DNA of 64,000 nt from NCBI RefSeq assembly GCF_042682565.1, contig NZ_JBHUIC010000013.1; one strand, given 5' to 3'. The position numbers and the translations under genes are program-made. This DNA is from Pistricoccus aurantiacus (GTDB lineage Bacteria > Pseudomonadota > Gammaproteobacteria > Pseudomonadales > Halomonadaceae). Below are positions 36,380 through 45,444 of this stretch, in pieces; position 1 is the stretch's first letter; each line of letters starts with the position of its first letter. The notes beneath the pieces were generated by a model that was given only the letters and a program-made list of their open reading frames with translations, searched no databases and was not told the origin of the DNA.

Positions 36380-37411
36380 ATGCCGATTCCCAGGCGTTGC
36401 CCCCAAGACGCGGGATGGAAAAGTCACCTCAGACATCCCGCAGTGATGTTCTTTATAGTACTGAGCGCTTTACTTCTTATCGCCCCTCCACTACTCAAGG
36501 TCATTCGCCAACCCGCCAGCCTTAGTGTCACCGCCAGTACGGAGGTACTAGACATGGTGACCGCGGAAGGAAACACCACCCGGTGGTATATACGCGATGC
36601 GGTTGCAACTTACGTTTTTGAAGATCCCGCGAATGACAAGAAGGCCACGAGTATCGACGAATTATGGTTATCAAGGCCGGCTCCCGAAGAAACGCATTTC
36701 ACGGGATTCCTGGATATTGGTCCCTGTATGCGCATTCAAATGATACGTCACGGCAACGGCCCCCTCGAGCTTATCGTGGAGCCTATCGAGGGCCAAATGG
36801 ATTCGCGCGATAGGTGTGGCGATGACAAAAGCGCTAACGATGCCAAGGGCTCGGCTCGCAGTATTCGCCTGGAAAAACTTCAAGATAACGCCACATCGAA
36901 ACCGGAATGGCCCTTATCGATCACGTTTGAAATGAATATCGAAAATTACCCTTTCAGCGGAAGCCTAAGAGGCAGCGGCGGCATTGGCGTGGAAACCTAC
37001 GATACCAACGCAAGCCAAGTGCCTCCGATGCTACATGAAGGGCATGTCACCATAGTTGGCAAGGCACTAGCGACACAAGAGCGCTTCAAGATTATGGAAA
37101 TACCCCTAGTACTCGGCGATGAGGTCCATCTCATCGACCGGGAGGAGCGGGATATTCAGGCTGCATGTGTTTTCTACGCTCCGGCGGCAAGGGGTATGCC
37201 GGGGTTCGATGTCTCCTGTCGTGCCAGGGAAAACACCATCCGGATCAACCGACTCGGAGCGCGCCCGTTCGAAATACCCCCGGGACTTTGGGCCTATCTG
37301 AAGAATGATCCTAATTTTCAAGCATTATTGGCACTGATCGGCTCCGTGTTGTTCGTACTTTTCCAATATATTTTAGACCGACTTTTCTCTCGGCAAACGC
37401 CCACCTCATGA
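36380..37411 (+). CDS. Membrane-anchored envelope protein of unknown function
   Basis: A 343-residue protein with one hydrophobic helix near residues 23-40 (MFFIVLSALLLIAPPLL) and another near 315-335 (FQALLALIGSVLFVLFQYIL). This places about 270 residues in the periplasm. That part is beta-rich with four cysteines (GPCMRI, DRCGDD, AACVFY, VSCRAR). No family was recognised. It is the likely membrane anchor of the four-gene cluster. Its stop overlaps an ATG (ATGA) that opens a short frame ending in a neighbouring antisense gene. Confidence 0.65.
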   Translation: MPIPRRCPQDAGWKSHLRHPAVMFFIVLSALLLIAPPLLKVIRQPASLSVTASTEVLDMVTAEGNTTRWYIRDAVATYVFEDPANDKKATSIDELWLSRPAPEETHFTGFLDIGPCMRIQMIRHGNGPLELIVEPIEGQMDSRDRCGDDKSANDAKGSARSIRLEKLQDNATSKPEWPLSITFEMNIENYPFSGSLRGSGGIGVETYDTNASQVPPMLHEGHVTIVGKALATQERFKIMEIPLVLGDEVHLIDREERDIQAACVFYAPAARGMPGFDVSCRARENTIRINRLGARPFEIPPGLWAYLKNDPNFQALLALIGSVLFVLFQYILDRLFSRQTPTS

Positions 37412-37590
37412 ACACACCTGATCCAGCTAGTCACGAACAGGACACGCTTGGGGCAAGCCTCGAAACACGCCTCATGGCTTGTCTAGCGAAGATTTCTCAA
37501 CGTCCGGAATCAATATCTCCTTCACCAGCGCATCGAGGGTTTGCATATACACCTGCCCCGGGGATGGCGGCGTGGGATCGGAGGTCATGA
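37408..37590 (+). pseudogene. Possible truncated fifth ORF of the exported cluster
   Basis: An ATG overlapping the previous stop (ATGA) begins a 60-codon frame, MNTPDPASHEQDTLGASLETRL. The first 22 or so codons precede the antisense hydrolase gene; the rest runs through its 3' end and reads like a shadow. The coupling signal is the same as between genes two and three, so a gene cut off by rearrangement is possible. No homology is recognised. Confidence 0.3.
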
Positions 37591-38533
37591 CCACGGTCAG
37601 CGCCAGGCTTGGAATCACGTAAAGACGCTGTCCGCCAAAGCCGAAACCGTAATAGGTGATGTGCCCGGCCAGTTGGGTGATGAACCAGCCGTAGCCGTAC
37701 AGATCGCTGTTGAATTCGGAGCGGGTGTAAGGGGTCCAGGAGGCGGCGATCCAGTCTTCGCTCAGGATTCTCTCGCCGTCATGAATGCCTCCCTGACGGT
37801 AGAGTTCGCCGAAGGTAAGTAGCGCCCGGGGGGACAGAGCCATGTTATTGCCGCCTAAATAAATACCTTGGGGATCCCGCGTCCAGGGCGGAATGCGGAT
37901 ATCCAACGGCGCACCCAGCCAGGCGCTGGCCAAGGTGTGGGTGTCCCGGCCGCTGCTATCGGTCAGCGCCGCGGAAAGCAGGTGAGTATTGCCGGTGGAA
38001 TACAGCATGCGCCCGCCGGGCTCGTCGACGAAGGGGCGCGTTAGCACGTAGGCGATCCAGTCATCACTGGCGATCCAAGGAGCATAATAAGGACCCGAAG
38101 TGCGCTCGAGTCCCGCCTGCATGATCAGCAAATGCTTCATGCGGATCTCATGAATGCGCGGATCGGCCCCATCGGGAATACGCTCATCCGCCAGCAGTTC
38201 GGTAACGGGCTGTTCCACGCCTTCAATCACGCTACGTTCGATGGCGATACCCACCAGCGCCGAAATCACCAGCTTGGATAGCGACTTGATATTGGCTGGC
38301 CGGTTCAGGCTTTGCCCCGGAGCGGCATACTCGATGAACGGCTCGCCGCCATGGGCCGCCAGCAGCGTATGCAGGCGAGGCAGCGACTCCGCTTGGGCGA
38401 TAGCCTTTTCGGCAAGTGCTTCCTTACCCGTTTGAGCGTTGAGCGCCTGGCTCCAGACGGCCATGAGGATCAGTGATAATGTCGCCAGCAGCCGGCGAGA
38501 GGCATACGCCAGATATTTCACCGCGGGATACAT
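37472..38533 (-). CDS. Exported serine hydrolase of the beta-lactamase/penicillin-binding fold
   Basis: A 353-residue protein with an N-terminal signal peptide (LLATLSLILMAVWSQALNA). The beta-lactamase-family SxxK motif is SLSK near residue 84, the tyrosine motif is YSTGN near 178, and the third motif is probably GFGFGGQ near 297. Blocks such as MKHLLIMQAGLERT and LYGYGWFITQ are typical of class C-like esterases (EstB/6-aminohexanoate hydrolase type). It is therefore more likely an esterase or peptidase than a resistance enzyme. It converges on the four-gene cluster and diverges from the exoD gene. Confidence 0.85.
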   Translation of the reverse strand: MYPAVKYLAYASRRLLATLSLILMAVWSQALNAQTGKEALAEKAIAQAESLPRLHTLLAAHGGEPFIEYAAPGQSLNRPANIKSLSKLVISALVGIAIERSVIEGVEQPVTELLADERIPDGADPRIHEIRMKHLLIMQAGLERTSGPYYAPWIASDDWIAYVLTRPFVDEPGGRMLYSTGNTHLLSAALTDSSGRDTHTLASAWLGAPLDIRIPPWTRDPQGIYLGGNNMALSPRALLTFGELYRQGGIHDGERILSEDWIAASWTPYTRSEFNSDLYGYGWFITQLAGHITYYGFGFGGQRLYVIPSLALTVVMTSDPTPPSPGQVYMQTLDALVKEILIPDVEKSSLDKP

Positions 38534-38582
38534 GCTCGCTCCTTGCCTCGCGACCCAAGCCGAAATGATGACCGGAGCCGTT

Positions 38583-39179
38583 ATGGACGACGATCAGACT
38601 ATCACCAATCTTGAACAACTGATCGAGCAGCTCGACAGTACCACCCGCGACCGGGAGCGAGTCGATATGCACCTCATCCTGGCGGCGGTGGGCAGTCGCT
38701 CCTTCGGCTCGCTGATATTGATCGCCGGGCTGATCACCCTGGCGCCGCTGATCGGCGACATTCCCGGCATGCCGACCTTGATGGGACTGCTCGTGCTGCT
38801 GCTGTCCTGTCAATTGCTGCTGCGGCGCAGGAGGCTCTGGCTGCCCCGCTGGCTACTCGAACGCTCGATATCCCAGGCCAGGTTCGCCAAGGCCATGAAA
38901 TTCATGCGCAAGCCGGCGCATCATATCGACAAGCTCTTGAAACCCCGCCTGACTTACCTGACTCAAGGCCCAGGCCTTTACACGATTGCACTTATCTGCA
39001 GCGCCGTTGCCTTGATGATGCCGCCGATGGAGTTCATTCCTTTCTCCGCCAACTTCGCTGGCGCCGCCCTAACCCTCTCCGGCCTGGCGCTGATCGCTCG
39101 CGATGGCCTGCTGGCCCTGCTGGGCTTCGGGCTGACGGGGCTGGCTGTCGGGTTTATTGGCTATCAGACCCTTCTTTAA
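38583..39179 (+). CDS. ExoD-family exopolysaccharide synthesis protein
   Basis: A 198-residue membrane protein of the ExoD family. It has the conserved GSLILIAGLITLAPLIGDIPGMPTLMG region near residue 40 and two or three further hydrophobic segments (TIALICSAVALMMPP, GLTGLAVGFIGY). ExoD was first linked to exopolysaccharide production in rhizobia; its mechanism is unclear. The ATG at 38583 has GGAG five bases upstream and is preferred to upstream ATGs at 38565 and 38568. It lies alone between a hydrolase and a Mut7-C gene. Confidence 0.85.
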   Translation: MDDDQTITNLEQLIEQLDSTTRDRERVDMHLILAAVGSRSFGSLILIAGLITLAPLIGDIPGMPTLMGLLVLLLSCQLLLRRRRLWLPRWLLERSISQARFAKAMKFMRKPAHHIDKLLKPRLTYLTQGPGLYTIALICSAVALMMPPMEFIPFSANFAGAALTLSGLALIARDGLLALLGFGLTGLAVGFIGYQTLL

Positions 39180-39266
39180 AAATTTGCATGCTTTTAACCC
39201 GAGGAACGAAACATCCCGATACTTTTGGATTCTTATCGTTAAATCTCAGCCGCTGGAGACGGTATC

Positions 39267-39761
39267 ATGCCCCCTGATCCCCACTTCCTCGCCGATGCGA
39301 TGCTCGGTCGACTGGCGCGCTGGCTGCGGGCACTGGGTTTCGATACCCGCTTCGATTCCAGTCTGGACGACCCAGAGCTCGTGACTCTGGCGAATGCGGA
39401 GTCGCGTATATTGCTGACCCGGGATCGCCATCTGGTCACTCACCTGCAACCGGCGCAGCCGCTTCTGGTCGCCTATGATTCACCTATCGAGCAGCTTCGC
39501 CAGGTTATCGATGCCTGTAATCTCGAAGCGCCCAGGGTGCTTTTTACCCGCTGTCTGATCTGCAACGTGTCGCTTCGCAAGGCGAGCGGTGAAGAGGTCT
39601 TGCTGCAGTGCCCTCACCCCGCAAGCTCATTGCCCGAGCCAGCCATGTGCTGTCCTCACTGCCGGCGTCTGTACTGGCACGGCTCGCATACAAGGCGGAT
39701 GTGCGACACTCTGAAGAAGGCGTTACCCGGCTGGCTTCAGCAACAGGACATCGAGCGCTAA
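39267..39761 (+). CDS. Mut7-C RNase domain protein (DUF82, PIN-like)
   Basis: A 164-residue protein with the Mut7-C pattern: an N-terminal PIN-like fold (FLADAMLGRLARWLRALGFDTR, LLTRDRHL) and a C-terminal zinc ribbon formed by CLIC near residue 94 and CPHC near 128. The family is predicted to be a ribonuclease related to animal Mut-7, without a firm bacterial role. GGAG lies eight bases before the ATG. The acidic residues Asp10 and Asp52 are in the expected places for metal binding. Confidence 0.85.
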   Translation: MPPDPHFLADAMLGRLARWLRALGFDTRFDSSLDDPELVTLANAESRILLTRDRHLVTHLQPAQPLLVAYDSPIEQLRQVIDACNLEAPRVLFTRCLICNVSLRKASGEEVLLQCPHPASSLPEPAMCCPHCRRLYWHGSHTRRMCDTLKKALPGWLQQQDIER

Positions 39762-39953
39762 AGTCGTGGTAGCAGCTGCCGATAAAGCGTTCAAGTCAAG
39801 TAGCGGAATGGTATAAGCGAGCTGGATAGCTGATTTTACGACGGGATTATTTCAGCACATCCGCCGATAGGCTCGTTGAAGAATGGGTAAAGACGTGTCC
39901 ACCGGGGCCGTTTATTCTCGAGCGCACTAAAATAACGAAACGGGAACGTTCTC

Positions 39954-41876
39954 ATGAAGCGCGTGCTTTCTCTTTTTCTAGTGGACACCAGCAACCTGGA
40001 GCTTCTGCGTGCGCAGCTCGGGGCCTTTTCCAAACAGGTGCCGCTGCTTTATTTCATTCTCAGCGTCAATACCCTGACCCTTGCCTACACCCATTACGGC
40101 AAGGCACCTTTCGGCCTTACCGTCGTGCTTCCCGCTCTGTTGACAGGCTTTTGCCTGGTGCGAAGCATCAATTGGCTGCGGGTTCGCCATCGCCAGATAA
40201 GCGATAGAGAAGTGATTCGCCGTCTTTATGGTGTGGTAATTCTTGGCGGCCTTCTTGGCGCGTTCTATCTCGGCTGGGCGCTTTCCATCTACGATTACGG
40301 CAATGCTTATACCAAGAGCAACGTCGCTTTCTTCACCGCGGTGACCGTGATCAGCTGCATCTTCTGCCTGCTTCATTTGAGAGCCGCTGCCCTGTTGTTG
40401 ATCACGGTCATCGCCATCCCGTTTTCCGCCTTTCTGCTGTTCACCCAGGGCACCACCTTCGCCGCCATCGGCATCAATCTGCTCCTCGTATCCGCCGCCA
40501 TGGTGTATATCCTCGTCGTGGTGTCGACGGATTTCGAGAAAATGATCAACAGTCAGATAGAAACCGTGCGACTGAGCGAAGAAAACCATCGTCTGGCCAA
40601 TATCGACAGCTTGACCGAATTACCCAACCGCCGGCATTTTTTCCAGCAGCTCAACGGCTTTTTGGCTTGCGCCAAAGAGGAGAACACTTCCCTGGTGGTT
40701 GGCGTCATTGATCTGGACGGCTTCAAGGCTGTCAACGATATTTACGGCCATGTCATCGGCGATCGCGTGTTGACGAAAGCCGGCCAGCGCCTGGAAGCGC
40801 TTTCAAGCGATACCACGCTGATCGCTCGCCTGGGCGGCGACGAGTTTGGTGTATTGATCATCGGCGCCCAGGAGCCCAATGAGATTCTCGCTTTCGGCGA
40901 GCGTGTCTGCACGGCGCTGCAAATGCCCTTTTCTCTGCCGGAAGCGGTCGCCAACGTCTCCTGTTCCGTGGGATTCGCGACCTTTCCCGAGGCAGGAAAC
41001 TCGCCGGAGCTGCTTTACGAGCGAGCAGACTACGCGCTCAATTACGCCAAGGAACATCAGCGCGGCAGATCGACGATCTTCTCGAAATCTCACGAAACAG
41101 AAATCCGCACCCGAAGCACCATCGAGCAGGCGCTGCGCTGCGCGGATCTGGAGTCGGAGCTATCGCTGTGTTTTCAGCCCCTGTTCGATGTCGCGCACCA
41201 GCGGCCCATCGCCTTCGAGGCCCTGGCTCGCTGGCACAATCCTGAGCTCGGCAACATTCCGCCGAACGTGTTCATCGCCATTGCCGAGCGCACCGAACTG
41301 ATCAACACGCTCACGCAGGTACTGCTGCGCAAGGCGCTGGACGCGGCCAGCACCTGGCCCGAGGAGATACACGTCTCCTTCAACCTGTCGGTGCGCGACA
41401 TTCTCTCGGTGGATTCGATGACACGGATCATTGCCATCGTTCAGTCCAGCGGTGTCGAACCCGGCCGTATCGGCTTCGAGGTCACCGAGTCGGCGTTGAT
41501 GGGGGATTTCGAGCAAGCCCATGACGCCATTGCCAGGCTCAGGGCACTCGGCACACGGGTTTCCTTGGACGATTTCGGCACCGGCTACTCGAGCCTCAGC
41601 TACGTTCATCGACTGCCTCTGGATACCATCAAGATCGATCGCAGCTTCGTGCTGGATATCGAAACCCGCGACACCAGCCGCAATATCATTCGCACCATCG
41701 TCGATCTGTGCCGCAACCTGGGGATCGACTGCGTGGTCGAGGGCATGGAAACCGAGATCCAGGCCGATATTCTGCGCGATCTCGGCTGCAATACCATGCA
41801 AGGCTATTTCTTCAGCAAGCCCTTGGCGGAGAAGGACGTACTCGACTTTCTCTCCCTGTCGGAGGTCAGCGCTTAA
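39954..41876 (+). CDS. Membrane-bound GGDEF-EAL cyclic-di-GMP enzyme
   Basis: A 640-residue protein with five or six membrane helices in residues 30-200. A GGDEF domain follows (LTELPNRRHFF near 222; intact RLGGDEF near 292), then an EAL domain from about 385. EAL residues needed for hydrolysis appear intact: EALARW near 421, NLSVRD, EVTESALM, DDFGTGYSSLSY, KIDRSFV, EGMET and QGYFFSKPL. The protein could both make and break cyclic-di-GMP; which activity dominates cannot be told. No RxxD inhibitory site was confidently placed. It stands alone. Confidence 0.93.
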   Translation: MKRVLSLFLVDTSNLELLRAQLGAFSKQVPLLYFILSVNTLTLAYTHYGKAPFGLTVVLPALLTGFCLVRSINWLRVRHRQISDREVIRRLYGVVILGGLLGAFYLGWALSIYDYGNAYTKSNVAFFTAVTVISCIFCLLHLRAAALLLITVIAIPFSAFLLFTQGTTFAAIGINLLLVSAAMVYILVVVSTDFEKMINSQIETVRLSEENHRLANIDSLTELPNRRHFFQQLNGFLACAKEENTSLVVGVIDLDGFKAVNDIYGHVIGDRVLTKAGQRLEALSSDTTLIARLGGDEFGVLIIGAQEPNEILAFGERVCTALQMPFSLPEAVANVSCSVGFATFPEAGNSPELLYERADYALNYAKEHQRGRSTIFSKSHETEIRTRSTIEQALRCADLESELSLCFQPLFDVAHQRPIAFEALARWHNPELGNIPPNVFIAIAERTELINTLTQVLLRKALDAASTWPEEIHVSFNLSVRDILSVDSMTRIIAIVQSSGVEPGRIGFEVTESALMGDFEQAHDAIARLRALGTRVSLDDFGTGYSSLSYVHRLPLDTIKIDRSFVLDIETRDTSRNIIRTIVDLCRNLGIDCVVEGMETEIQADILRDLGCNTMQGYFFSKPLAEKDVLDFLSLSEVSA

Positions 41877-41987
41877 ATCAAGTGAGGGTGAGGCCGGTTT
41901 CATATTCATGATGAACCGTGCAAAGATAAGTCGGCTAAAACCTTCCACGCTCGACGTGATCGTCACCCTGCACAAGGACGCGCCTGC

Positions 41988-43394
41988 ATGTTCAGTACCG
42001 CTGCAATCGTTATTTCCCTGCTGCTGTTGATGTATCTGGCCTACCGAGGCTACACGGTGCTGCTGCTGGCGCCGCTGATGGCGACCCTGGCGGTGCTGCT
42101 CTCCGGCGACATCGTCATGATGATGCCGATCTACACCCAGACCTTCATGAGCGCCCTCGGCGGCTATCTGCTCAAGTTCTTCCCGATCTTTCTGTTGGGG
42201 GCGCTGTTCGGCCAACTGATGGCGGATTCCGGGGCGGCGAGCGCCATCGCCCGCTGGATCACCCGGGTACTGGGGGAAAAGCACGCCATCCTTACGGTGG
42301 TGCTGGCCTGCGGGCTTCTGACCTACGGCGGCGTGTCCCTGTTCGTAGTGGCCTTCGCCATCTATCCCATCGCCCGGGAGCTGTTTCGCGCCGCGGACAT
42401 CCCCAAGCGGCTGATTCCGGCAACCATCGCCCTGGGCTCCTTCACCTTCACCATGACCGCCCTGCCGGGTACTCCGGCGATTCAGAACGCCATTCCGATT
42501 CCCTACTACGGTACCAACGCCTTCGCCGCGCCGGGGCTGGGTATCATCGCGGCGATCATCATGTTTTCCGTGGGCTGGGGGTGGCTGAACAGCCGGGCCA
42601 GGAAGGCCAAGGCCGGCGGAGAAGGGTACGGCGTTCACGACGAGATGCAAGACACCAGCATCGATCCCGAGGAGGGCGTCGAAACCTCGCGAGAGATGCC
42701 TTTCTGGCTGGCCATCGTGCCGCTGGTGCTGGTCATCGGCGTCAACGCGCTTTTTACCTACGGGATATTTCCCGCCATGGATTTCGCCTATCTGAATGCG
42801 GAGTTTCCGGATCTCGAGGTCGCCAATCAGACCGGCCTGTGGGCGATCATCATCGCCTTGATCGTATCCTGCGCCTGGCTGATCCTGACGCGCCTTCGTC
42901 ACTGGCACGATCTGCAGAATACCCTCAATCGCGGAGCCCTGGGCTCGATGCTGCCGATCTTCAATACCGCTTCGGAAGTCGGCTACGGGGCGGTGATCGC
43001 TTCCCTGGCGGGCTTTGCCATCATTCGCGATGCGGTGCTCGGCGTGTCGCCGGGCAATCCGCTGATCTCCGAAGCCGTAGCCATGACCACCCTGGCGGGC
43101 ATCACGGGCTCTTCTTCCGGGGGGCTTAGCATCGCCCTGGAAACCCTGGGCAGCGACTATCTGCAGATGGCCCAGCAGGCGGGCATCAGCCCGGAACTGA
43201 TGCACCGGGTGGCGGTGCTCGCCGCCGGCGGCTTCGATACCCTGCCCCACTGCGGCGCGGTGATCACGCTGCTGTCCATCTGTGGCCTGACCCATCGTCA
43301 GTCCTATTTGAACATCGCCATGGTCACCATCGCGATTCCGATGCTGGCGGTGATCAGCGTGATCACCTTGGGAACACTCTTCGGCAGCTTCTAG
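41988..43394 (+). CDS. GntP-family permease
   Basis: A 468-residue transporter of the GntP (gluconate/hydroxyacid:H+) family with about 12 helices. Landmarks are FPIFLLGALFGQLMADSGAASAIA near residue 65, LACGLLTYGGVSLFVVAFAIYP near 105, TMTALPGTPAIQNAIPIPY near 155 and ITGSSSGGLSIALETLG near 365. Members import gluconate, 3-hydroxybutyrate or related acids. The PQQ dehydrogenase at 11 kb would make aldonic acids, but the two loci are far apart. A decayed copy of the 3' end of such a gene is present near 51.1 kb, beside a short-chain dehydrogenase. Confidence 0.9.
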   Translation: MFSTAAIVISLLLLMYLAYRGYTVLLLAPLMATLAVLLSGDIVMMMPIYTQTFMSALGGYLLKFFPIFLLGALFGQLMADSGAASAIARWITRVLGEKHAILTVVLACGLLTYGGVSLFVVAFAIYPIARELFRAADIPKRLIPATIALGSFTFTMTALPGTPAIQNAIPIPYYGTNAFAAPGLGIIAAIIMFSVGWGWLNSRARKAKAGGEGYGVHDEMQDTSIDPEEGVETSREMPFWLAIVPLVLVIGVNALFTYGIFPAMDFAYLNAEFPDLEVANQTGLWAIIIALIVSCAWLILTRLRHWHDLQNTLNRGALGSMLPIFNTASEVGYGAVIASLAGFAIIRDAVLGVSPGNPLISEAVAMTTLAGITGSSSGGLSIALETLGSDYLQMAQQAGISPELMHRVAVLAAGGFDTLPHCGAVITLLSICGLTHRQSYLNIAMVTIAIPMLAVISVITLGTLFGSF

Positions 43395-43607
43395 ACTTTC
43401 CTGAGTCGCGTTTCGGCCTCGCCGCCCCGGCGGGGCCAGCCGTTGCTGGCTATCTTGTCAGCGCCGAGCACGAGGACTAGGCTTAAAGAAGTATCTTAAA
43501 TACGCTTTACCATCGGATATCCTGGCGCAGCGAGTCGATGCGCCGCGTGCTGCCAGCAGGCATGCGATAACCGGCGAATCACAACGCAAGCCATGAGGAG
43601 TGACACC

Positions 43608-44768
43608 ATGAGCGATACGGCACCCGCGGACTGGGATCCTCGGTCACCCAAGGTCCTCGACAACCAGATTCAAGCCTACGACGAGATGCGTCATCGCTGC
43701 CCCGTCGCCTACAGCGATTATCTGCTCTGGTCGCTGTTTCGCCACGAGGACGTGATGCGCGCGCTCACGGATCACGAAACCTTCAGCAACGGCGCCTCGC
43801 GCCATCTTTCCATTCCCAACGCCATGGATCCGCCGGAACATACGCCTTACCGGCGCATCGTCGAGAAATACTTCACGCAGGAACACATAGACGAGTTCGA
43901 GCCGGTGTGTCGCGCCAACACCGAGGCGCTGTTCGATGACTTGCCATCCGAGGGTGACATCGAGGTGATGAGCGCTCTTGCCCAGCCTTTCGCCGTACGC
44001 AATCAGTGCGCCTTCATGGGCTGGCCGGACAGCCTGCGGGAACCGCTGCGCCAGTGGATCGGCAAGAACCATCGGGCTACCCGGGCCGGAGATCGTCAAG
44101 CCATGTCCAAGATCGCCCTGGAGTTCGACGGCTATATCAGCGAACAGCTTATCCTTCGCCGGGAGGCCGGTGAGGAAGCCCCGCCGGACGCCACCACCCG
44201 CCTGCTGCACGAAAAAGTCGAGGGCCGCTGGCTGAGCGACGAGGAAATCGTCAGCATCATCCGCAACTGGACCGTCGGCGAACTGGGTACCATCGCCGCA
44301 AGCGTAGGTATCCTGATTCACTACCTGGCGGCGCATCCCGAATTGCAGGAGGCGCTTCGCCAAGGGCACGAGAATCTCCCGGAGGCCATCGACGAGATCC
44401 TGCGTATTCACGCGCCGCTGATTTCCAACCGCCGCATCACCACTCGAGCGGTGACGATCGGCGGACGCGAAATACCCGCCGGCGAGCGACTTTCCGTGAT
44501 CTGGGCCTCCGCCAACCGAGACGAGGATGTCTTTGGCGATCCGGACGAGTACCAGCCCCAGCGCAATCGTGACAACAATCTGCTGTACGGCGCCGGCCTG
44601 CATGTCTGCCCCGGCGCGCCCCTGGCCAGGCTGGAACTGCAGGTGTTCATGGAAACCCTGCTGGCGAAGACCCGGCATATCGAACTGTCACCCGATACGA
44701 CACCGGAACGCGCGCAGTTCCCGGCCAGCGGTTTTGCCTCGCTGCCGGTGCGGATTCAGCGCGGCTGA
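43608..44768 (+). CDS. Cytochrome P450 with atypical I-helix
   Basis: A 386-residue soluble P450. The haem-cysteine motif is YGAGLHVCPGAPLARLEL near residue 328 (Tyr replaces the usual Phe), and the K-helix ExxR is EILRIH near 267. The I-helix reads NWTVGELGTIAAS near 224, so the usual A-G-x-D-T-T oxygen-activation pair is absent (Leu-Gly in place of Asp-Thr). That suggests unusual oxygen or peroxide handling. The ATG at 43608 has GAGGAG seven bases upstream; another ATG lies 15 bases earlier. The FmdE-like gene starts 15 bases after the stop. Substrate and redox partner are unknown, and no ferredoxin gene is adjacent. Confidence 0.88.
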   Translation: MSDTAPADWDPRSPKVLDNQIQAYDEMRHRCPVAYSDYLLWSLFRHEDVMRALTDHETFSNGASRHLSIPNAMDPPEHTPYRRIVEKYFTQEHIDEFEPVCRANTEALFDDLPSEGDIEVMSALAQPFAVRNQCAFMGWPDSLREPLRQWIGKNHRATRAGDRQAMSKIALEFDGYISEQLILRREAGEEAPPDATTRLLHEKVEGRWLSDEEIVSIIRNWTVGELGTIAASVGILIHYLAAHPELQEALRQGHENLPEAIDEILRIHAPLISNRRITTRAVTIGGREIPAGERLSVIWASANRDEDVFGDPDEYQPQRNRDNNLLYGAGLHVCPGAPLARLELQVFMETLLAKTRHIELSPDTTPERAQFPASGFASLPVRIQRG

Positions 44769-44783
44769 GAGAAGGAGACCGCC

Positions 44784-45416
44784 ATGACCTTTCCCGATTT
44801 CTTCGACGATGCGCCGGTGATTCGCCTGCGCGATCCGCTGGCCCAACTGCTGGGCAGCGCGACGGACGGAATCATGGACTACCGTTACGCGGACGCCGTG
44901 CGTCTGACGGGGCACTCCTGCCCGACCGTGGCGGGTGCTTTCCTGACCGCCCGGGCCGCGCTGAAGGCGCTTTACCCGGATACGCTTCCCGAGCGGGGCG
45001 GCATCAGCGTGCGCATGCCGTCACCGGAAGCGGAAGGCACCACCGGCGTGGTCGCGCAAGTGCTGACGCTCCTTACCGGCGCCGCCACCCAGGGCGGCTT
45101 CAAGGGTATCGGTGGCCGGTTCGCGCGCAACGGGCTGCTCAGTTTCGCCACGTGCTCGGGCAAGAATGGCGGCGCGGTATGCTTCGAGCGGCTCGACACC
45201 GGCGCCGCGGTGGCGGTGATGGTCGATGCCGGCAAGGTGCCCGCCGACGCTTCCCAGCGCGAACGCCTGCAGGCGATCATGCAGAATCGAGCGACCCCCG
45301 AGCAACTGACCGAGTTCGCATATTTCTGGCAGGAGCGCGTCCGCCGAATGCTGCTGGAGCACGCGGATGATCCGGCGATGATTCGTGCCATTCCGCTGAA
45401 CGATACGGTTGCCTAG
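44784..45416 (+). CDS. FmdE-domain protein
   Basis: A 210-residue protein with an FmdE-like domain. The conserved GHSCPTVAGAFL block near residue 43 matches the GHxCxG pattern of formylmethanofuran dehydrogenase subunit E-like proteins. No other methanofuran gene is present, and many bacterial FmdE proteins have unknown roles, some binding zinc or haem. There is no C-terminal zinc ribbon. GGAG lies six bases before the ATG. It follows the P450 gene by 15 bases, so the two are a likely operon and may act together. Confidence 0.75.
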   Translation: MTFPDFFDDAPVIRLRDPLAQLLGSATDGIMDYRYADAVRLTGHSCPTVAGAFLTARAALKALYPDTLPERGGISVRMPSPEAEGTTGVVAQVLTLLTGAATQGGFKGIGGRFARNGLLSFATCSGKNGGAVCFERLDTGAAVAVMVDAGKVPADASQRERLQAIMQNRATPEQLTEFAYFWQERVRRMLLEHADDPAMIRAIPLNDTVA

Positions 45417-45444
45417 GAGGATTGGAACGATGCAAAGGCATCAC

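Noticed and set aside
41160..43295. Minus-strand ORF of 711 codons opposite the GGDEF-EAL and GntP genes
   Set aside because: It spans two unrelated sense genes and is rich in His, Gln and Gly, typical of an antisense shadow in GC-rich DNA.
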